Source: Microbacterium wangchenii (GTDB lineage Bacteria; Actinomycetota; Actinomycetes; Actinomycetales; Microbacteriaceae). Taken from it: a stretch of DNA of 64,000 nt. The position numbers and the translations under genes were made by a program. The stretch is taken from assembly GCF_004564355.1 (NCBI RefSeq), contig NZ_CP038266.1, forward strand, positions 1,302,001-1,366,000, read 5' to 3'. Of this stretch, positions 17,048 to 27,451 are shown piece by piece. Numbering within the stretch: position 1 is the stretch's first letter; each line of letters begins with the position of its first letter. Under the pieces are notes generated by a model. The model did not search any database, was not told the origin of the DNA, and worked only from the letters and a program-made list of their open reading frames with translations.

Positions 17048-18094
17048 ATGCCCTCACCCGCAGACCGCGAGAAGGCCCTCGAATCGGCCCTCGCCCAGAT
17101 CGACCGGCAGTTCGGGAAGGGCTCGGTCATGCGACTGGGCAGCGACGAGCGTGCGCCCGTCGCGGTCATCCCGACCGGTTCCATCGCCCTCGACGTCGCC
17201 CTCGGCGTGGGCGGGCTCCCGCGTGGCCGCATCATCGAGATCTACGGCCCGGAGTCCTCCGGTAAGACGACGCTGACGCTGCACGCGATCGCCAACGTCC
17301 AGCGCGCCGGCGGCATCGCGGCGTTCATCGACGCCGAACACGCGCTCGATCCCGATTACGCCAAGAAGCTGGGCGTCGACATCGACTCCCTCCTGGTGTC
17401 CCAGCCCGACACGGGTGAGCAGGCCCTCGAGATCGCCGACATGCTGGTGCGCTCGGGAGCCATCGACCTGGTCGTCATCGACTCCGTCGCCGCTCTCGTG
17501 CCGCGGGCCGAGATCGAGGGTGAGATGGGCGACTCCCACGTCGGCCTGCAGGCACGCCTCATGTCGCAGGCGCTGCGCAAGCTCACCGGTGGGCTGAACA
17601 CCACGAACACGACGATGATCTTCATCAACCAGCTGCGCGAGAAGATCGGTGTGTTCTTCGGCTCGCCCGAGACCACCGCCGGCGGTAAGGCGCTGAAGTT
17701 CTACGCGTCCGTGCGCCTGGACATCCGCCGCATCGAGACGCTCAAGGACGGCACCGACGCGGTCGGAAACCGTACGCGCGTCAAGGTCGTGAAGAACAAG
17801 ATGGCCCCGCCGTTCAAGCAGGCCGAGTTCGACATCCTCTACGGCACGGGCATCTCGCGCGAGGGCAGCCTCATCGACTTCGGGGTCGAGCACGCGATCG
17901 TGAAGAAGTCCGGCGCGTGGTACACGTACGACGGCGAGCAGCTCGGGCAGGGCAAGGAGAACGCCCGCAACTTCCTGCTGAAGAACCCCGACATGGCCGC
18001 CGACATCGAGTCCAAGATCAAGGACAAGCTGGGGATCGGCGCGCCGCGCGGAGGCGCGGTCGAAGACGAGCTGGCCGCGCGCCGCCCGGCCTGA
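17048..18094 (+). CDS. recA: Recombinase RecA
   Basis: 348 residues. Strand exchange in homologous recombination and co-protease for LexA. Walker [10 protein letters not shown] at residues 67-75, Walker [14 protein letters not shown]1/L2 loops ([45 protein letters not shown]). No intein. A C-terminal acidic/basic tail ends [19 protein letters not shown] precedes the ATG. Two damage-type promoter elements lie 100-215 bases upstream. recX follows after one base. Confidence 0.98.
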   Translation: MPSPADREKALESALAQIDRQFGKGSVMRLGSDERAPVAVIPTGSIALDVALGVGGLPRGRIIEIYGPESSGKTTLTLHAIANVQRAGGIAAFIDAEHALDPDYAKKLGVDIDSLLVSQPDTGEQALEIADMLVRSGAIDLVVIDSVAALVPRAEIEGEMGDSHVGLQARLMSQALRKLTGGLNTTNTTMIFINQLREKIGVFFGSPETTAGGKALKFYASVRLDIRRIETLKDGTDAVGNRTRVKVVKNKMAPPFKQAEFDILYGTGISREGSLIDFGVEHAIVKKSGAWYTYDGEQLGQGKENARNFLLKNPDMAADIESKIKDKLGIGAPRGGAVEDELAARRPA

Positions 18095-18095
18095 C

Positions 18096-18734
18096 ATGCC
18101 GGCGTTCGACGGGGGCGAGGACGACCGCCTCGCCCCCGTGACCCCCCTGTTCGGTGCGCAGCCCGACGCGGCGGCGTGGCATCCGGCGTGGCGGAGCGAC
18201 GCGCACGTGGAGTCCGCGACACCGGAGGATGCGGAGCCCGGCGCGGATCGCTTCGCCGATGCCGAGCGGGCACTCCTGCGCCGCCTCCGCACCCGGCAGC
18301 TGTCGGTCTCCGAGGCACGGACCTTCCTGCTCACCGGTGCCGCCCTGGAGCGCCCGGAGGCAGACGCTCTCCTCGAGGACTTCCTTCGCCGCGGCTATCT
18401 GGACGACACGGCGCTCGCGGAGCAGCTGATCCACGCCGCGACGCAGCGCAAGGGGCAGGGCCGGCGGGCGATCGCGCAGGCGCTGTCGGCGCGCGGGATC
18501 TCCCGCGAGGTCTCCGACGCCGCGTTCGAGGAGCTGCCGGATGACGACGCCGAGCGCGCGCTCGAGTTCGCCCGCACGAAGGCCCGCCAGCTCGGCCGCT
18601 ACGACGACGACACCGCCCTGCGCCGGCTCATGGGCCAGCTCGCCCGCCGCGGCTACTCCGGGTCTGTCGCCGCCACGGCGGCGCGGGCTGCCCTGGCGGA
18701 GAATCGCTCCGGCGGCGGAGTGCGATTCCGCTGA
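18096..18734 (+). CDS. recX: Regulatory protein RecX
   Basis: 212 residues. Binds and damps RecA filaments. The RecX three-helix repeats are visible: ALLRRLRTRQLSVSEARTFLL, ALLEDFLRRGYLDDTALAEQLIHAATQRKGQGRRAIAQALSARGIS, and the final LMGQLARRGYSGSVAATAARAAL. An N-terminal low-complexity extension of about 45 residues precedes the core. Starts one base after recA, so coupled. Confidence 0.92.
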   Translation: MPAFDGGEDDRLAPVTPLFGAQPDAAAWHPAWRSDAHVESATPEDAEPGADRFADAERALLRRLRTRQLSVSEARTFLLTGAALERPEADALLEDFLRRGYLDDTALAEQLIHAATQRKGQGRRAIAQALSARGISREVSDAAFEELPDDDAERALEFARTKARQLGRYDDDTALRRLMGQLARRGYSGSVAATAARAALAENRSGGGVRFR

Positions 18735-18776
18735 CGCGTTCGGCGGCGCCGCACCGTGGCCTCTATGCTCGGCGGT

Positions 18777-19934
18777 GTGGCCCGCTCGCACCGCTCGCAC
18801 CGTCGGCGGTGGCCCATCGTCGTCGGCGTCGTGGGGGCGATCGTCGCTGCGGCGGTGGTGGTGGGCATTCCGTTGTGGAGTGCCCAGATCCTGCTCACTC
18901 CCCACCACAGCCTCACCACGGCGGCCGGCACGGTCGTGGCCGTCGGTGCGGACGAGATCACCCTCACCCACACGGATGCCGGAACGCGGGAGGGAACATA
19001 CGGCCTCACGTGGTCGGACGAGCAGGGCCGAATCGCGGGGGAGGCGGTGGTCGGGCCCATGCTGTGGACCGACGGCGCCACCATCACCCGGAGCTTCGTG
19101 CCCACCGATGCCGTGCCCGCCGTCGGCACCAAGGTCGATCTGAACCCCAACATGTGGACCGGTGACCCGCGCACCGCGCTCGGGCTGGAGTACCGGGACG
19201 TGGACATCGAGGGCGAGCTCGGCGCGATGCCGGCATGGCTCGTGGAGGGCGACGGCGACACGTGGGTGCTGTTCGTGCACGGGATCGACGGTCTCCGCCA
19301 GAGCGGCCTGCGCCCGTTGGCCACACTCGCCGAAGCGCGGCTGCCCACCCTGTTGATCTCCTACCGCAACGACGCGGGCGCCCCGGCGAGCCCCAATGGC
19401 CTGATCAGCCTGGGCGAGCGCGAATGGCGCGACCTCGAGGCGGCCGCCGACTACGCCCTCGCGCACGGCGCGGAGAATCTCATCCTGTACGGGGACTCCA
19501 TGGGCGGGAGCATCGTCACGCGGTTCCTGCACGAGTCCGCGCACGCCGACCAGGTGGTCGGCATGGTGCTCGATGCTCCCGTGCTGGACTGGTCCGCGGT
19601 GATCGACGGACAGGCGGAGCGCCTGCATCTCAGCGCCCTCGCACCGCTCGTGCGGCTGGTGGTGCAGTGGCGCGGCGACCTGTCGCTGACGCCGCTGGAC
19701 GAGCTGGACCAGACGGCGGCGTTCGAGCGCCTGCCCGTGCTCCTGTTCCAAGGGCTCGCCGACCCCCTGGTGCCGCACGCCGACAGCGCCGCCTTCGCCG
19801 CGTCGCTGCCGAAGGCACGGTACGTGCCGGTGCCCGGCGCCGGCCACATCCAGAGCTGGAACGTCGATCCGGAGGGCTACTCGGCACATCTGTCCGAGTT
19901 CATCCGGCCGTTCGCCCCGGACCTCTCGCCGTAG
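18777..19934 (+). CDS. Membrane-anchored alpha/beta hydrolase
   Basis: 385 residues. N-terminal basic stretch (RSHRSHRRRW) and one membrane helix, then an extracytoplasmic beta-rich region and a C-terminal alpha/beta hydrolase domain. Nucleophile elbow GDSMGG, oxyanion region LFVHGIDG, acid in GLADPLVPH and His in GAGHIQSW complete the triad. The start is taken at GTG 18777, 7 bases after TATGCT (18764-18769); earlier in-frame ATGs at 18756 and 18765 precede or overlap that -10. Substrate unknown. Confidence 0.82.
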   Translation: MARSHRSHRRRWPIVVGVVGAIVAAAVVVGIPLWSAQILLTPHHSLTTAAGTVVAVGADEITLTHTDAGTREGTYGLTWSDEQGRIAGEAVVGPMLWTDGATITRSFVPTDAVPAVGTKVDLNPNMWTGDPRTALGLEYRDVDIEGELGAMPAWLVEGDGDTWVLFVHGIDGLRQSGLRPLATLAEARLPTLLISYRNDAGAPASPNGLISLGEREWRDLEAAADYALAHGAENLILYGDSMGGSIVTRFLHESAHADQVVGMVLDAPVLDWSAVIDGQAERLHLSALAPLVRLVVQWRGDLSLTPLDELDQTAAFERLPVLLFQGLADPLVPHADSAAFAASLPKARYVPVPGAGHIQSWNVDPEGYSAHLSEFIRPFAPDLSP

Positions 19935-19960
19935 GGCGGAGCCTGCGCGAGGATGAGGGC

Positions 19961-20876
19961 ATGTCGATCCACGTCGCGGGGCTGACGAAGCGCTACCGGG
20001 ACCGCCTCGCCGTGGACGGGATCTCCTTCGACGTCCCCGACGGTGCGGTGTTCGCGTTCGTCGGCACGAACGGGGCCGGCAAGTCCACGACCATCGGGTG
20101 CCTGACCACCGTCCTGCCCTTCAACGCCGGCGAGGTCCGCGTCCTCGGGTACGACGTCGCACGCGAGGGGAACCGGGTACGCGAGCGCATCGGCGTCGTC
20201 TTCCAGGACTCCGTGCTCGACCCGATGCTCACGGCGCGGGAGAATCTGCGCTTCCGCGCCCGTCTGTCGCACCTGGACCGCGCCCGCATCGCCGCGCGCA
20301 TCGATGACGTCACGGCCCTCATCGGGCTCGAGGACGTGCTGGACCGTCCGTACGGGGCGCTCTCGGGCGGGCAGCGCCGCCGCGTGGATGTCGCCCGCGC
20401 GCTCCTGCACGAGCCGAGCGTCCTGTTCCTGGACGAGCCGACCGCGGGGCTGGATCCGGGCAGCCGTGCGCTCGTGTGGCGCACTCTGCATGCACTGCGC
20501 GCACGCGGAGACCTCACGATCTTCCTCACGACGCACTACCTCGAGGAGACCGAGGAGGCCGACCGCGTGTGCATCGTCGACGCCGGCCGCATCATCGCCG
20601 ACGACACCCCCGCACGCCTGCGCGCACAGCACAGCCGCAGTATGCTCACGGTGCGCACCGACGACCCCGACGCGCTCGAGCGGGACGCGCGCGCGGGCGG
20701 CTCCGTGCCGGTGCGCGACGGCGAGCAGATCCTCATCCCGGTCGCCGACGCCGCCGTCGCCCGCCGTCTGCTCGCCGCGCACGGCGACCACGTCCGCGAC
20801 TTCGAGTTCCGGCACGGCCGCATGGACGACGTGTTCCTGGCGCTCACCGGCCGCAGCGCGGAGGCCGTTCTTCCGC
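19961..20876 (+). CDS. ABC-2 type exporter ATP-binding protein, 3' end disrupted
   Basis: About 305 conserved residues. Walker A GTNGAGKST, Q-loop VFQDSVLD, signature LSGGQRRR, Walker B LFLDEPTAGLDP and H-loop TTHYLEE place it in the DrrA/ABC-2 exporter ATPases. The family C-terminal MDDVFLALTGR is present, but then no stop occurs: the frame continues open across the permease gene in the wrong frame to a TGA at 21746-21748. The normal ATPase end and the intergenic start of the permease appear to be missing, as if by a small deletion. Confidence 0.8.
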
Positions 20877-21704
20877 GACCGGCTGAACGTGTTCTTCTCG
20901 CTGCTGGGCGCGCTCATCCTGTTCCTCCTCTACACGCTGTTCCTCGGCAACCTGCAGACGCAGGATCTGGCGGACTCACTGCCGGGGGCCTCCGACGCCG
21001 ACGTGCAGGCGTTCGTGGACAGCTGGATGTTCGCCGGCATCGTTCTGATCACCACCGTGACCACGGGGCTGGGCGGCACGGCCATCCTCACCGACGACGG
21101 CGCCTCCGGGCGGTTCCGGGACTTCCTGGTGTCTCCCGTGCGCCGCAGCCAGCTCGTGCTCGGCTACCTCCTTTCGGCCACCGCCGTGGCGCTGCTGCTG
21201 TCGCTGTTCGTGCTGGTCGTGTCGGTCGTGTACCTCGGCGTCGTGCGCGGGCTCTGGCTGCCGGTCTCCGCCGTCGCCGCGAGCGCCGGCATCGTGGTGC
21301 TCTCGTGCCTCGCCTTCACGGCCCTGTCCGCGCTCATCGTCAGCTTCGTCCGCACCAACGGGGCGTTCTCGGCGCTGGCGACGATCGTCGGCACCGTGCT
21401 CGGCTTCGTCGCTGCCGCCTACATCCCCATCGGCGTGTTCCCGGACGTGGTCGCCTCCGTCGTCGCCGCCCTCCCGTTCGCACAGGCGGGGATGCTGCTG
21501 CGCCGGGAATTCTCGGAAGGGTCGCTCGCGATCATCACGGGCGTATCCCCGGAGGCCGAGGAGGTGCTCCGCGCCCTGTACGGCCTGGACCTGAAGGTGG
21601 GGGACTGGGCGGTGCCGGTGTGGTTCGTCGCGGCGGTGCTCGTCGCGCTCACGCTGGTGTGCACGACGCTGTCCGCGGCACGCATCCGCCGCCGCATCCG
21701 CTAG
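20868..21704 (+). pseudogene. ABC-2 type permease, start missing (fused out of frame to ATPase)
   Basis: Homology begins abruptly at FFRDRLNVFFSLLG in the +1 frame relative to the ATPase, 9 bases after the ATPase's last conserved codons. The usual permease N-terminus (start Met plus about 8-12 residues, RRN...FF) is absent. Downstream the protein is whole: six hydrophobic helices, the ABC-2 core TDDGASGRFRDFLVSPVRRSQLVLGYLLS and a C-terminal basic end. The only nearby start in frame is a GTG at 20889 without a good ribosome site. Called broken, but a +1 frameshift or internal start would restore it. Confidence 0.65.
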
Positions 21705-21744
21705 GGCGGGGCCGGCGGCGGTCGAACGTAGAATGGCACGCATC

Positions 21745-23295
21745 ATGACACCGCCCTCCAGCGCCCCCACGCTCATCGCGCCGTCCGCCGCGGCCAGCGA
21801 CCTCGACGGCCGCCCCCGCACGTACGAGGTGCGCACCTTCGGCTGTCAGATGAACGTGCACGACTCCGAGCGGCTGTCCGGCTCCCTCGAGAGCGCGGGC
21901 TACGTGCGTGCCGCCGCCGGCGAGGAGGCCGACGTCGTCGTCATCAACACGTGCGCCGTGCGCGACAACGCCGCCGGCAAGCTGTACGGCACCCTCGGGC
22001 ACCTGAAGTCGCGCAAGGACGTGCATCAGGGCATGCAGATCGCCGTGGGCGGGTGCATGGCGCAGATGGACAAGCAGGCGGTCCTGGACAAGGCGCCGTG
22101 GGTCGACGTGGTGTTCGGCACCCACAACATGGGCTCGCTCCCGAGCCTGCTCGAACGCGCCCGCCACAACGGCGAGGCGGAACTGGAGATCCTCGAGTCC
22201 CTCGAGGTGTTCCCCTCGACGCTGCCCACCAAGCGCGACTCCGCAGCCAGCGGGTGGGTCTCGATCTCCGTCGGCTGCAACAACACGTGCACCTTCTGCA
22301 TCGTCCCGAGCCTGCGCGGCAAGGAGAAGGACCGCCGTCCCGGCGACATCCTCAGCGAGATCCGGATGCTGGTGGACGACGGGGCGATCGAGGTCACGCT
22401 GCTCGGGCAGAACGTGAACTCCTACGGCGTGGAGTTCGGCGACCGGCTCGCCTTCGGCAAGCTCCTGCGCGCGGCCGGGGAGATCGACGGGCTCGAGCGG
22501 ATCCGGTTCACCAGCCCCCATCCGGCGGCCTTCACCGATGACGTCATCGCGGCGATGGCCGAGACGCCCGCCGTCATGCCGTCGCTGCACATGCCGCTGC
22601 AGTCCGGCAGCGACCGCGTCCTCAAGGCGATGCGCCGGTCCTACCGCAGTGAGCGGTTCCTGGGGATCCTCGATCGCGTCCGCGAACGCATGCCCCACGC
22701 CGCCATCACCACCGACATCATCGTCGGCTTCCCCGGCGAGACCGATGAGGACTTCGAAGACACCCTGCGGGTGGTGGCCGCCTCCCGGTTCTCCAGCGCC
22801 TTCACCTTCCAGTACTCCATCCGCGCCGGCACGCCGGCCGCGACGATGCCCGATCAGGTGCCCAAGCACGTCGTGCAGGAGCGCTACGAGCGGCTTCTCG
22901 CGCTGCAGGAGCGGATCTCGCTGGAGGAGAACCAGCGCCAGCTCGGCCGCGAAGTTCAGGTCCTCGTCTCCACGGGGGAGGGCAAGAAGGATGCCGCGAC
23001 GCATCGCCTCACCGGCCGGGCGGAGGACAACCGGCTGGTCCACGTCGAGGTGCCCGCCGGCTCCGCCGTTCCGCGTCCCGGGGATGTCGTGACCGCCGTC
23101 GTCACCCACGCCGCGCCGTTCCACCTGCTCGCCGACAGCCCCGACGGAGCACCCCTGCGCGTGCGCCGCACGCGCGCCGGCGACGCGTGGGACCGCGCGC
23201 AGGCGGACTCCTGCGGCGTGCCGGCGGCACCGGCCGCAGCATCCGGTCCGCGCCCGGTCTCGCTCGGGCTCCCGGTCCTCCGCGTCGGAGAGTGA
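21745..23295 (+). CDS. miaB: tRNA-2-methylthio-N6-dimethylallyladenosine synthase MiaB
   Basis: 516 residues. Radical SAM methylthiotransferase acting on i6A37 of tRNA. N-terminal UPF0004 domain with [14 protein letters not shown] and GGCMAQ cysteines for one 4Fe-4S cluster; radical [11 protein letters not shown] for the second; C-terminal TRAM domain ([31 protein letters not shown]). About 60 extra residues follow TRAM. The start at 21745 is 10 bases after TAGAAT (21729-21734). miaA overlaps its stop, so the two steps of ms2i6A synthesis are coupled. Confidence 0.95.
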   Translation: MTPPSSAPTLIAPSAAASDLDGRPRTYEVRTFGCQMNVHDSERLSGSLESAGYVRAAAGEEADVVVINTCAVRDNAAGKLYGTLGHLKSRKDVHQGMQIAVGGCMAQMDKQAVLDKAPWVDVVFGTHNMGSLPSLLERARHNGEAELEILESLEVFPSTLPTKRDSAASGWVSISVGCNNTCTFCIVPSLRGKEKDRRPGDILSEIRMLVDDGAIEVTLLGQNVNSYGVEFGDRLAFGKLLRAAGEIDGLERIRFTSPHPAAFTDDVIAAMAETPAVMPSLHMPLQSGSDRVLKAMRRSYRSERFLGILDRVRERMPHAAITTDIIVGFPGETDEDFEDTLRVVAASRFSSAFTFQYSIRAGTPAATMPDQVPKHVVQERYERLLALQERISLEENQRQLGREVQVLVSTGEGKKDAATHRLTGRAEDNRLVHVEVPAGSAVPRPGDVVTAVVTHAAPFHLLADSPDGAPLRVRRTRAGDAWDRAQADSCGVPAAPAAASGPRPVSLGLPVLRVGE

Positions 23296-24215
23296 GCACG
23301 CCGCGCCTGTGGGCCGTCGTCGGCGCCACCGGCACCGGCAAGTCCGCCCTCTCGCTCGCCCTCGCCGAGGCCCTAATCGCGTCGGGGCGTGCCGCGGAGA
23401 TCGTCAACGCCGATGCCATGCAGCTGTATCGCGGCATGGACATCGGCACGGCGAAGCTCCCCGTCACTGAGCGCCGGGGCATCCCGCACCACCTCCTGGA
23501 CGTCCTCGACGTCACCGAGGAGGCCGCGGTGGCGTGGTACCAGGATGCGGCGCGCGCGGCGATCCGCGGGATCCACGAGCGGGGCGCCGATGCGATCCTC
23601 GTGGGGGGCTCGGGGCTGTACGTCTCTGCCGTGATCCACGACTTCCGCTTCCCCCCGCGCGACCCGCAGGTGCGCGCGCGACTGGAGGCGGAGCTGGCCG
23701 AGCACGGTGCCGGCGCCCTGTTCGCACGCCTGCGCGAGGCCGACCCCGCCACCGCAGCGCGCGTCGATCCGGCCAACGGCCGCCGGATCGTGCGGGCCCT
23801 GGAGGTGCTCGCGCAGGGGGAGGCCACCCACGGCGCCGCGCTTCCGGACAAGCCCACCCCATGGCATCCCGGCACGCACGTGATCGGCGCGCACATCGAA
23901 CGCGCCGAGCTCGTGCCGATGCTGGATGCCCGCGTGGAGGGGATGTGGCGGGCGGGGCTCGTCGATGAGGCGGAAGCGCTGCGCGCGCGGGGGCTCGAGG
24001 AGGGCGTGACAGCTCGACGTGCGATCGGCTACGCGCAGGCGCTCGCCCAGCTGCGCGGCGAGGTCACCGCCGACGAGGCGATCGCACAGACGCAGGCACT
24101 GACCCGCCGCTACGCGCGACGTCAGGTGTCGTGGTTCCGCCGCTACGCCGACGTGACGTGGGTCGACGCGCGCACGGCCGACTCGGCCGCGCTGGCCCGC
24201 CGGCCCGCCCCATAG
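23292..24215 (+). CDS. miaA: tRNA dimethylallyltransferase MiaA
   Basis: 307 residues. Transfers dimethylallyl to A37 of tRNA, giving the MiaB substrate. P-loop [10 protein letters not shown] at residues 11-20, [37 protein letters not shown] and the C-terminal [16 protein letters not shown] start in a GTGA overlap with miaB. Confidence 0.95.
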   Translation: MSTPRLWAVVGATGTGKSALSLALAEALIASGRAAEIVNADAMQLYRGMDIGTAKLPVTERRGIPHHLLDVLDVTEEAAVAWYQDAARAAIRGIHERGADAILVGGSGLYVSAVIHDFRFPPRDPQVRARLEAELAEHGAGALFARLREADPATAARVDPANGRRIVRALEVLAQGEATHGAALPDKPTPWHPGTHVIGAHIERAELVPMLDARVEGMWRAGLVDEAEALRARGLEEGVTARRAIGYAQALAQLRGEVTADEAIAQTQALTRRYARRQVSWFRRYADVTWVDARTADSAALARRPAP

Positions 24216-24224
24216 ACTGGACGG

Positions 24225-25076
24225 ATGCCGCTCACGCTCCCGTTCACCAAGGGCCACGGCACCGGGAACGACTTCGTCGTGATCGCCGATCCCGACGGCG
24301 ACCTCGACCTGTCGGACGCGCAGATCGCGACGCTGTGCGACCGCCACTTCGGCATCGGGGCCGACGGGGTGCTGCGGGTGGTGCGCTCCACCGCGATCGA
24401 GGAGGGCGCGGACGCCGTGGGCGCGGAGTGGTTCATGGACTACCGCAACGCCGACGGCTCGAAGGCGGAGATGTGCGGCAACGGCACGCGGGTGTTCGCG
24501 AAGTATCTGGTCGACGCGGGTCTCGCCGACATCGACGGCGGGCTGCGGATCGGCACGCGCGCGGGCGTGAAGACCCTCACCCGTAGCGACGACGGCTTCG
24601 AGGTCGACCTCGGTGCGTTCGCCATCGAACCGGGGGAGACCCTCGTGCGGGCCCGAGGACTGGACGTCGCGCGCCCCGGCGTGGGCGTGGACGTGGGCAA
24701 CCCGCACGTCGTGGTGGCGCTGTCCTCGCTCGCCGAACTCGAGGGCCTCGACCTCGCCTATCAGCCGCTGCTGGAACCCGCGCCCCGCCACGGCGCCAAC
24801 GTGGAGTTCGTGGTGCCGGCCGACCCGCTCGTGCGCGACGGAGTGGGGAGCCTGCGGATGCGCGTCTTCGAGCGCGGAGTGGGGGAGACCCTCAGCTGCG
24901 GCACCGGGGTGGCCGCCGCGGCACTGGCCGCGCGGCATTGGGCGGGACCGGCGGCGCCGGACCGGTGGATCGTCGACGTGCCGGGCGGGCGCCTGGGCGT
25001 CCGTGTGCGCGAGGGCGACGTGCTGCTGTCGGGCCCGGCATCCCTCGTCTTCTCGGGCGAGGTCACGCTCGCCTGA
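24225..25076 (+). CDS. dapF: Diaminopimelate epimerase
   Basis: 283 residues. Interconverts LL- and meso-diaminopimelate for peptidoglycan and lysine. Both catalytic cysteines are present: Cys84 in EMCGNGTR and Cys225 in [11 protein letters not shown]. The opening [13 protein letters not shown] is typical. ATG lies 6 bases after TAGACT (24213-24218). Its TGA abuts the TGA of the convergent methyltransferase in the palindrome CCTGATCAGG. Confidence 0.95.
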   Translation: MPLTLPFTKGHGTGNDFVVIADPDGDLDLSDAQIATLCDRHFGIGADGVLRVVRSTAIEEGADAVGAEWFMDYRNADGSKAEMCGNGTRVFAKYLVDAGLADIDGGLRIGTRAGVKTLTRSDDGFEVDLGAFAIEPGETLVRARGLDVARPGVGVDVGNPHVVVALSSLAELEGLDLAYQPLLEPAPRHGANVEFVVPADPLVRDGVGSLRMRVFERGVGETLSCGTGVAAAALAARHWAGPAAPDRWIVDVPGGRLGVRVREGDVLLSGPASLVFSGEVTLA

Positions 25077-25718
25077 TCAGGGGAGCGCGATCGTGCCGGT
25101 CTCGGGGGTGCCGTGCTTGCGGACCTTGAGCACACGGTATCCGCGCCCCGTCGCCGCCCTGTGCACGCCGTAGCCGCGCGGGAACGTCGCGGCCAGCCAC
25201 CGCTGGAGCGAATCCGAGCCGAGGTTCCGCTGCACCACGAGCCACGCGTCCGATCGTTCGTCCAGGCGCGGTATCCAGCGCTCGAGCATGCTGTGCAGCT
25301 CGTTCTTGCCCACGCGGATCGGCGGGTTGGAGCGGATGGTGCGGAACTTCACGTCGTCGGGAACATCCTCGGGACGCGCCGCGTTGATGTTGGGGAGTCC
25401 CAGTTCCTCGGCATTGCGCCGCACGAGGTCCAGGGCCCGTTCGTTGACGTCGACCGCCCACACCGTGGCGCGCGGCGATTCCAAGGCAAGTGTCAACGCG
25501 ATCGGGCCCCAGCCGCAGCCGAGATCGAGGAAGTGGCCGCCGGAGGGCGGCGGGGGCGTGTGGGACAGCAGCACCGCGGTGCCGGCGTCGAGCCGGTCGG
25601 GGCTGAAGATTCCAGACGCCGTCGTCACTTCCCGATCCTGTCCCGCCAGCGGGACGCGGATGCGGCGCAACTGCGTGGGACTCGAAGGCGACGCGCTGAA
25701 GTAGTGGTCGCTCCCCAT
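25077..25718 (-). CDS. RsmC-like class I SAM-dependent methyltransferase
   Basis: 213 residues. SAM motif LDLGCGWGPIAL and the catalytic SNPPIRVGK, where N-P-P is used by RsmC/RlmG enzymes that methylate guanine N2 in rRNA; 16S G1207 is the likely but unproven target. The N-terminal HYFSASPSSPTQLRRIRV is typical of the actinobacterial single-domain form. Start 25718 lies 6 bases after TACGCT on the reverse strand. Divergent from hflX. Confidence 0.87.
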   Translation of the reverse strand: MGSDHYFSASPSSPTQLRRIRVPLAGQDREVTTASGIFSPDRLDAGTAVLLSHTPPPPSGGHFLDLGCGWGPIALTLALESPRATVWAVDVNERALDLVRRNAEELGLPNINAARPEDVPDDVKFRTIRSNPPIRVGKNELHSMLERWIPRLDERSDAWLVVQRNLGSDSLQRWLAATFPRGYGVHRAATGRGYRVLKVRKHGTPETGTIALP

Positions 25719-25822
25719 GCCGAGAGCGTAGCGGAAGAGTCTTGGCGCAGGGGGAGAGTTAGAGTGCAGGGATGCGCCGGGTGACACCGCCCGGGCGGCA
25801 TGATTCCGCGGAAAAGGATGAG

Positions 25823-27364
25823 ATGACGGACACCACCACACCCCGGAACGGGCAGGACTCGCTCGTCGACGGCACGCACGGGGCGGACACGGATCCCGTC
25901 GAGCGGGTTCTCGCACGCGCCGACGCGCGTTCGGGGGTCCGCGTGTTCGGAGCCGCTCAGGCTCTGCAGGACGAGACCACGGTCGCCTACGACGACACCG
26001 ACGGCGATCAGTGGGACCGTGAGGAGCGCGCTGCGCTGCGTCGCGTGGTCGGGCTCTCCACGGAACTCGAAGACGTCACCGAGGTCGAGTACCGCCAGCT
26101 CCGGCTGGAGAACGTCGTGCTCGTCGGCGTGCACCCCCAGGGGTCGCAGGAGGATGCCGAGAACTCGCTGCGCGAGCTCGCCGCCCTCGCCGAGACGGCC
26201 GGCGCGGTCGTGATGGACGGCGTGCTGCAGCGGCGGCCGCATCCGGACCCCGCCACCTACGTCGGGCGCGGGAAGGCGCAGGAGCTGCGCGACATCGTCG
26301 CGGCGGTCGGCGCCGACACCGTCATCGCCGACACCGAGCTCGCCCCCAGCCAGCGGCGTGCCCTCGAAGACGTGGTGAAGGTCAAGGTCATCGACCGCAC
26401 GACGGTGATCCTCGACATCTTCAGCCAGCACGCCAAGAGCCGTGAGGGCAAGGCGCAGGTCGAGCTGGCGCAGCTGGAGTACCTCCTGCCGCGTCTGCGC
26501 GGGTGGGGTGACTCGATGAGCCGCCAGGCCGGTGGCCAGGTCGGCGCCGGCGGTGCGGGCATGGGCTCGCGCGGACCCGGTGAGACGAAGATCGAGCTGG
26601 ACCGCCGCCGCATCCGTACGCGCATGGCGCAGTTGCGCCGGCAGATCCGCGACTTCGCACCCGCGCGCGACGCCAAGCGCGCCGAGCGCAAGCGCAACGT
26701 CATCCCCGCCGTCGCGATCGCCGGCTACACCAACGCCGGCAAGTCGAGTCTGCTCAACCGCCTCACCCGCGCGGGAGTGCTGGTGGAGAACGCGCTGTTC
26801 GCGACGCTGGATGCCACGGTGCGCCGGTCGCAGACCTCAGACGGGCGCGTGTACACGCTGACCGACACGGTCGGGTTCGTCCGCAACCTGCCCCACCAGC
26901 TGGTCGAGGCGTTCCGCTCGACGCTGGAAGAGGTCGGCGACGCCGACGTCATCGTGCACGTCGTGGACGGGTCGCACCCCGATCCCGCGGCCCAGCTGGC
27001 GACGGTACGGGATGTCATGGGCGACGTGGGCGCGCGATCCACGCGTGAGATCGTCGTGTTCAACAAGGCCGACCTGCTCGAGCCGGACACGCGGATGGTG
27101 CTGCGCGGGCTGCAGCCGGACGCGCTGTTCGTCTCCTCGCGCACGGGCGAGGGCATCGAGGAGCTCCGCGCCGAGATCGAGGACGCCCTGCCGCTGCCGG
27201 CGGTGGAGGTGCGCGCCGTCGTCCCGTACGACCGCGGGGAGCTCATCTCCGCCGCGCACGAGTCCGGCCTGATCCTGGCGCAGGAGCACCGCGCCGAGGG
27301 CACGTTCCTGCACGCGCACGTCGGGGAGCGCCTCGCCGCCGAGCTCGCCCCCTTCGCGTCCTGA
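25823..27364 (+). CDS. hflX: GTPase HflX
   Basis: 513 residues. Ribosome-binding GTPase that splits stalled or heat-damaged ribosomes. HflX N-terminal domain (VHPQGSQEDAENSLRELAALAETAGA, YVGRGKAQEL, DRTTVILDIFSQHAKSREGKAQVELAQL), the Gly-rich loop and GPGETKIE, then the G domain with Walker A GYTNAGKSS from residue 301, DTVGFV and NKAD. ATG 25823 has a Shine-Dalgarno (AAAGGATGAG). An in-frame ATG at 25772, 6 bases after TAGAGT (25760-25765), would add 17 residues on a leaderless mRNA; both starts are plausible. Confidence 0.94.
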   Translation: MTDTTTPRNGQDSLVDGTHGADTDPVERVLARADARSGVRVFGAAQALQDETTVAYDDTDGDQWDREERAALRRVVGLSTELEDVTEVEYRQLRLENVVLVGVHPQGSQEDAENSLRELAALAETAGAVVMDGVLQRRPHPDPATYVGRGKAQELRDIVAAVGADTVIADTELAPSQRRALEDVVKVKVIDRTTVILDIFSQHAKSREGKAQVELAQLEYLLPRLRGWGDSMSRQAGGQVGAGGAGMGSRGPGETKIELDRRRIRTRMAQLRRQIRDFAPARDAKRAERKRNVIPAVAIAGYTNAGKSSLLNRLTRAGVLVENALFATLDATVRRSQTSDGRVYTLTDTVGFVRNLPHQLVEAFRSTLEEVGDADVIVHVVDGSHPDPAAQLATVRDVMGDVGARSTREIVVFNKADLLEPDTRMVLRGLQPDALFVSSRTGEGIEELRAEIEDALPLPAVEVRAVVPYDRGELISAAHESGLILAQEHRAEGTFLHAHVGERLAAELAPFAS

Positions 27365-27376
27365 CCCTGTCCCACG

Positions 27377-27451
27377 CGACGAGAGTGCATCGCCTCGGCG
27401 AGAGTGCACCGAATATGGTGCCGGTTCGCCGGGACGATGCACTCTCGGAGG
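27377..27451. repeat. 75-bp dispersed intergenic repeat, copy B
   Basis: Second copy of the element at 2948-3022, same length, about 80% identical. Here the outer arms are intact: GAGAGTGCATCG near the left end and CGATGCACTCTC at the right end form a perfect 12-bp inverted repeat, and a third GAGAGTGCA lies internally as a direct repeat of the left arm. It fills the gap between hflX and the convergent gene at 27452. Confidence 0.75.

Noticed and set aside
20868..21704. Programmed +1 frameshift as the explanation for the ABC ATPase/permease junction
   Set aside because: No slippery sequence or stimulatory structure is visible at the junction, and a fused ATPase-permease is unusual for ABC-2 systems; kept only as an alternative to a deletion.
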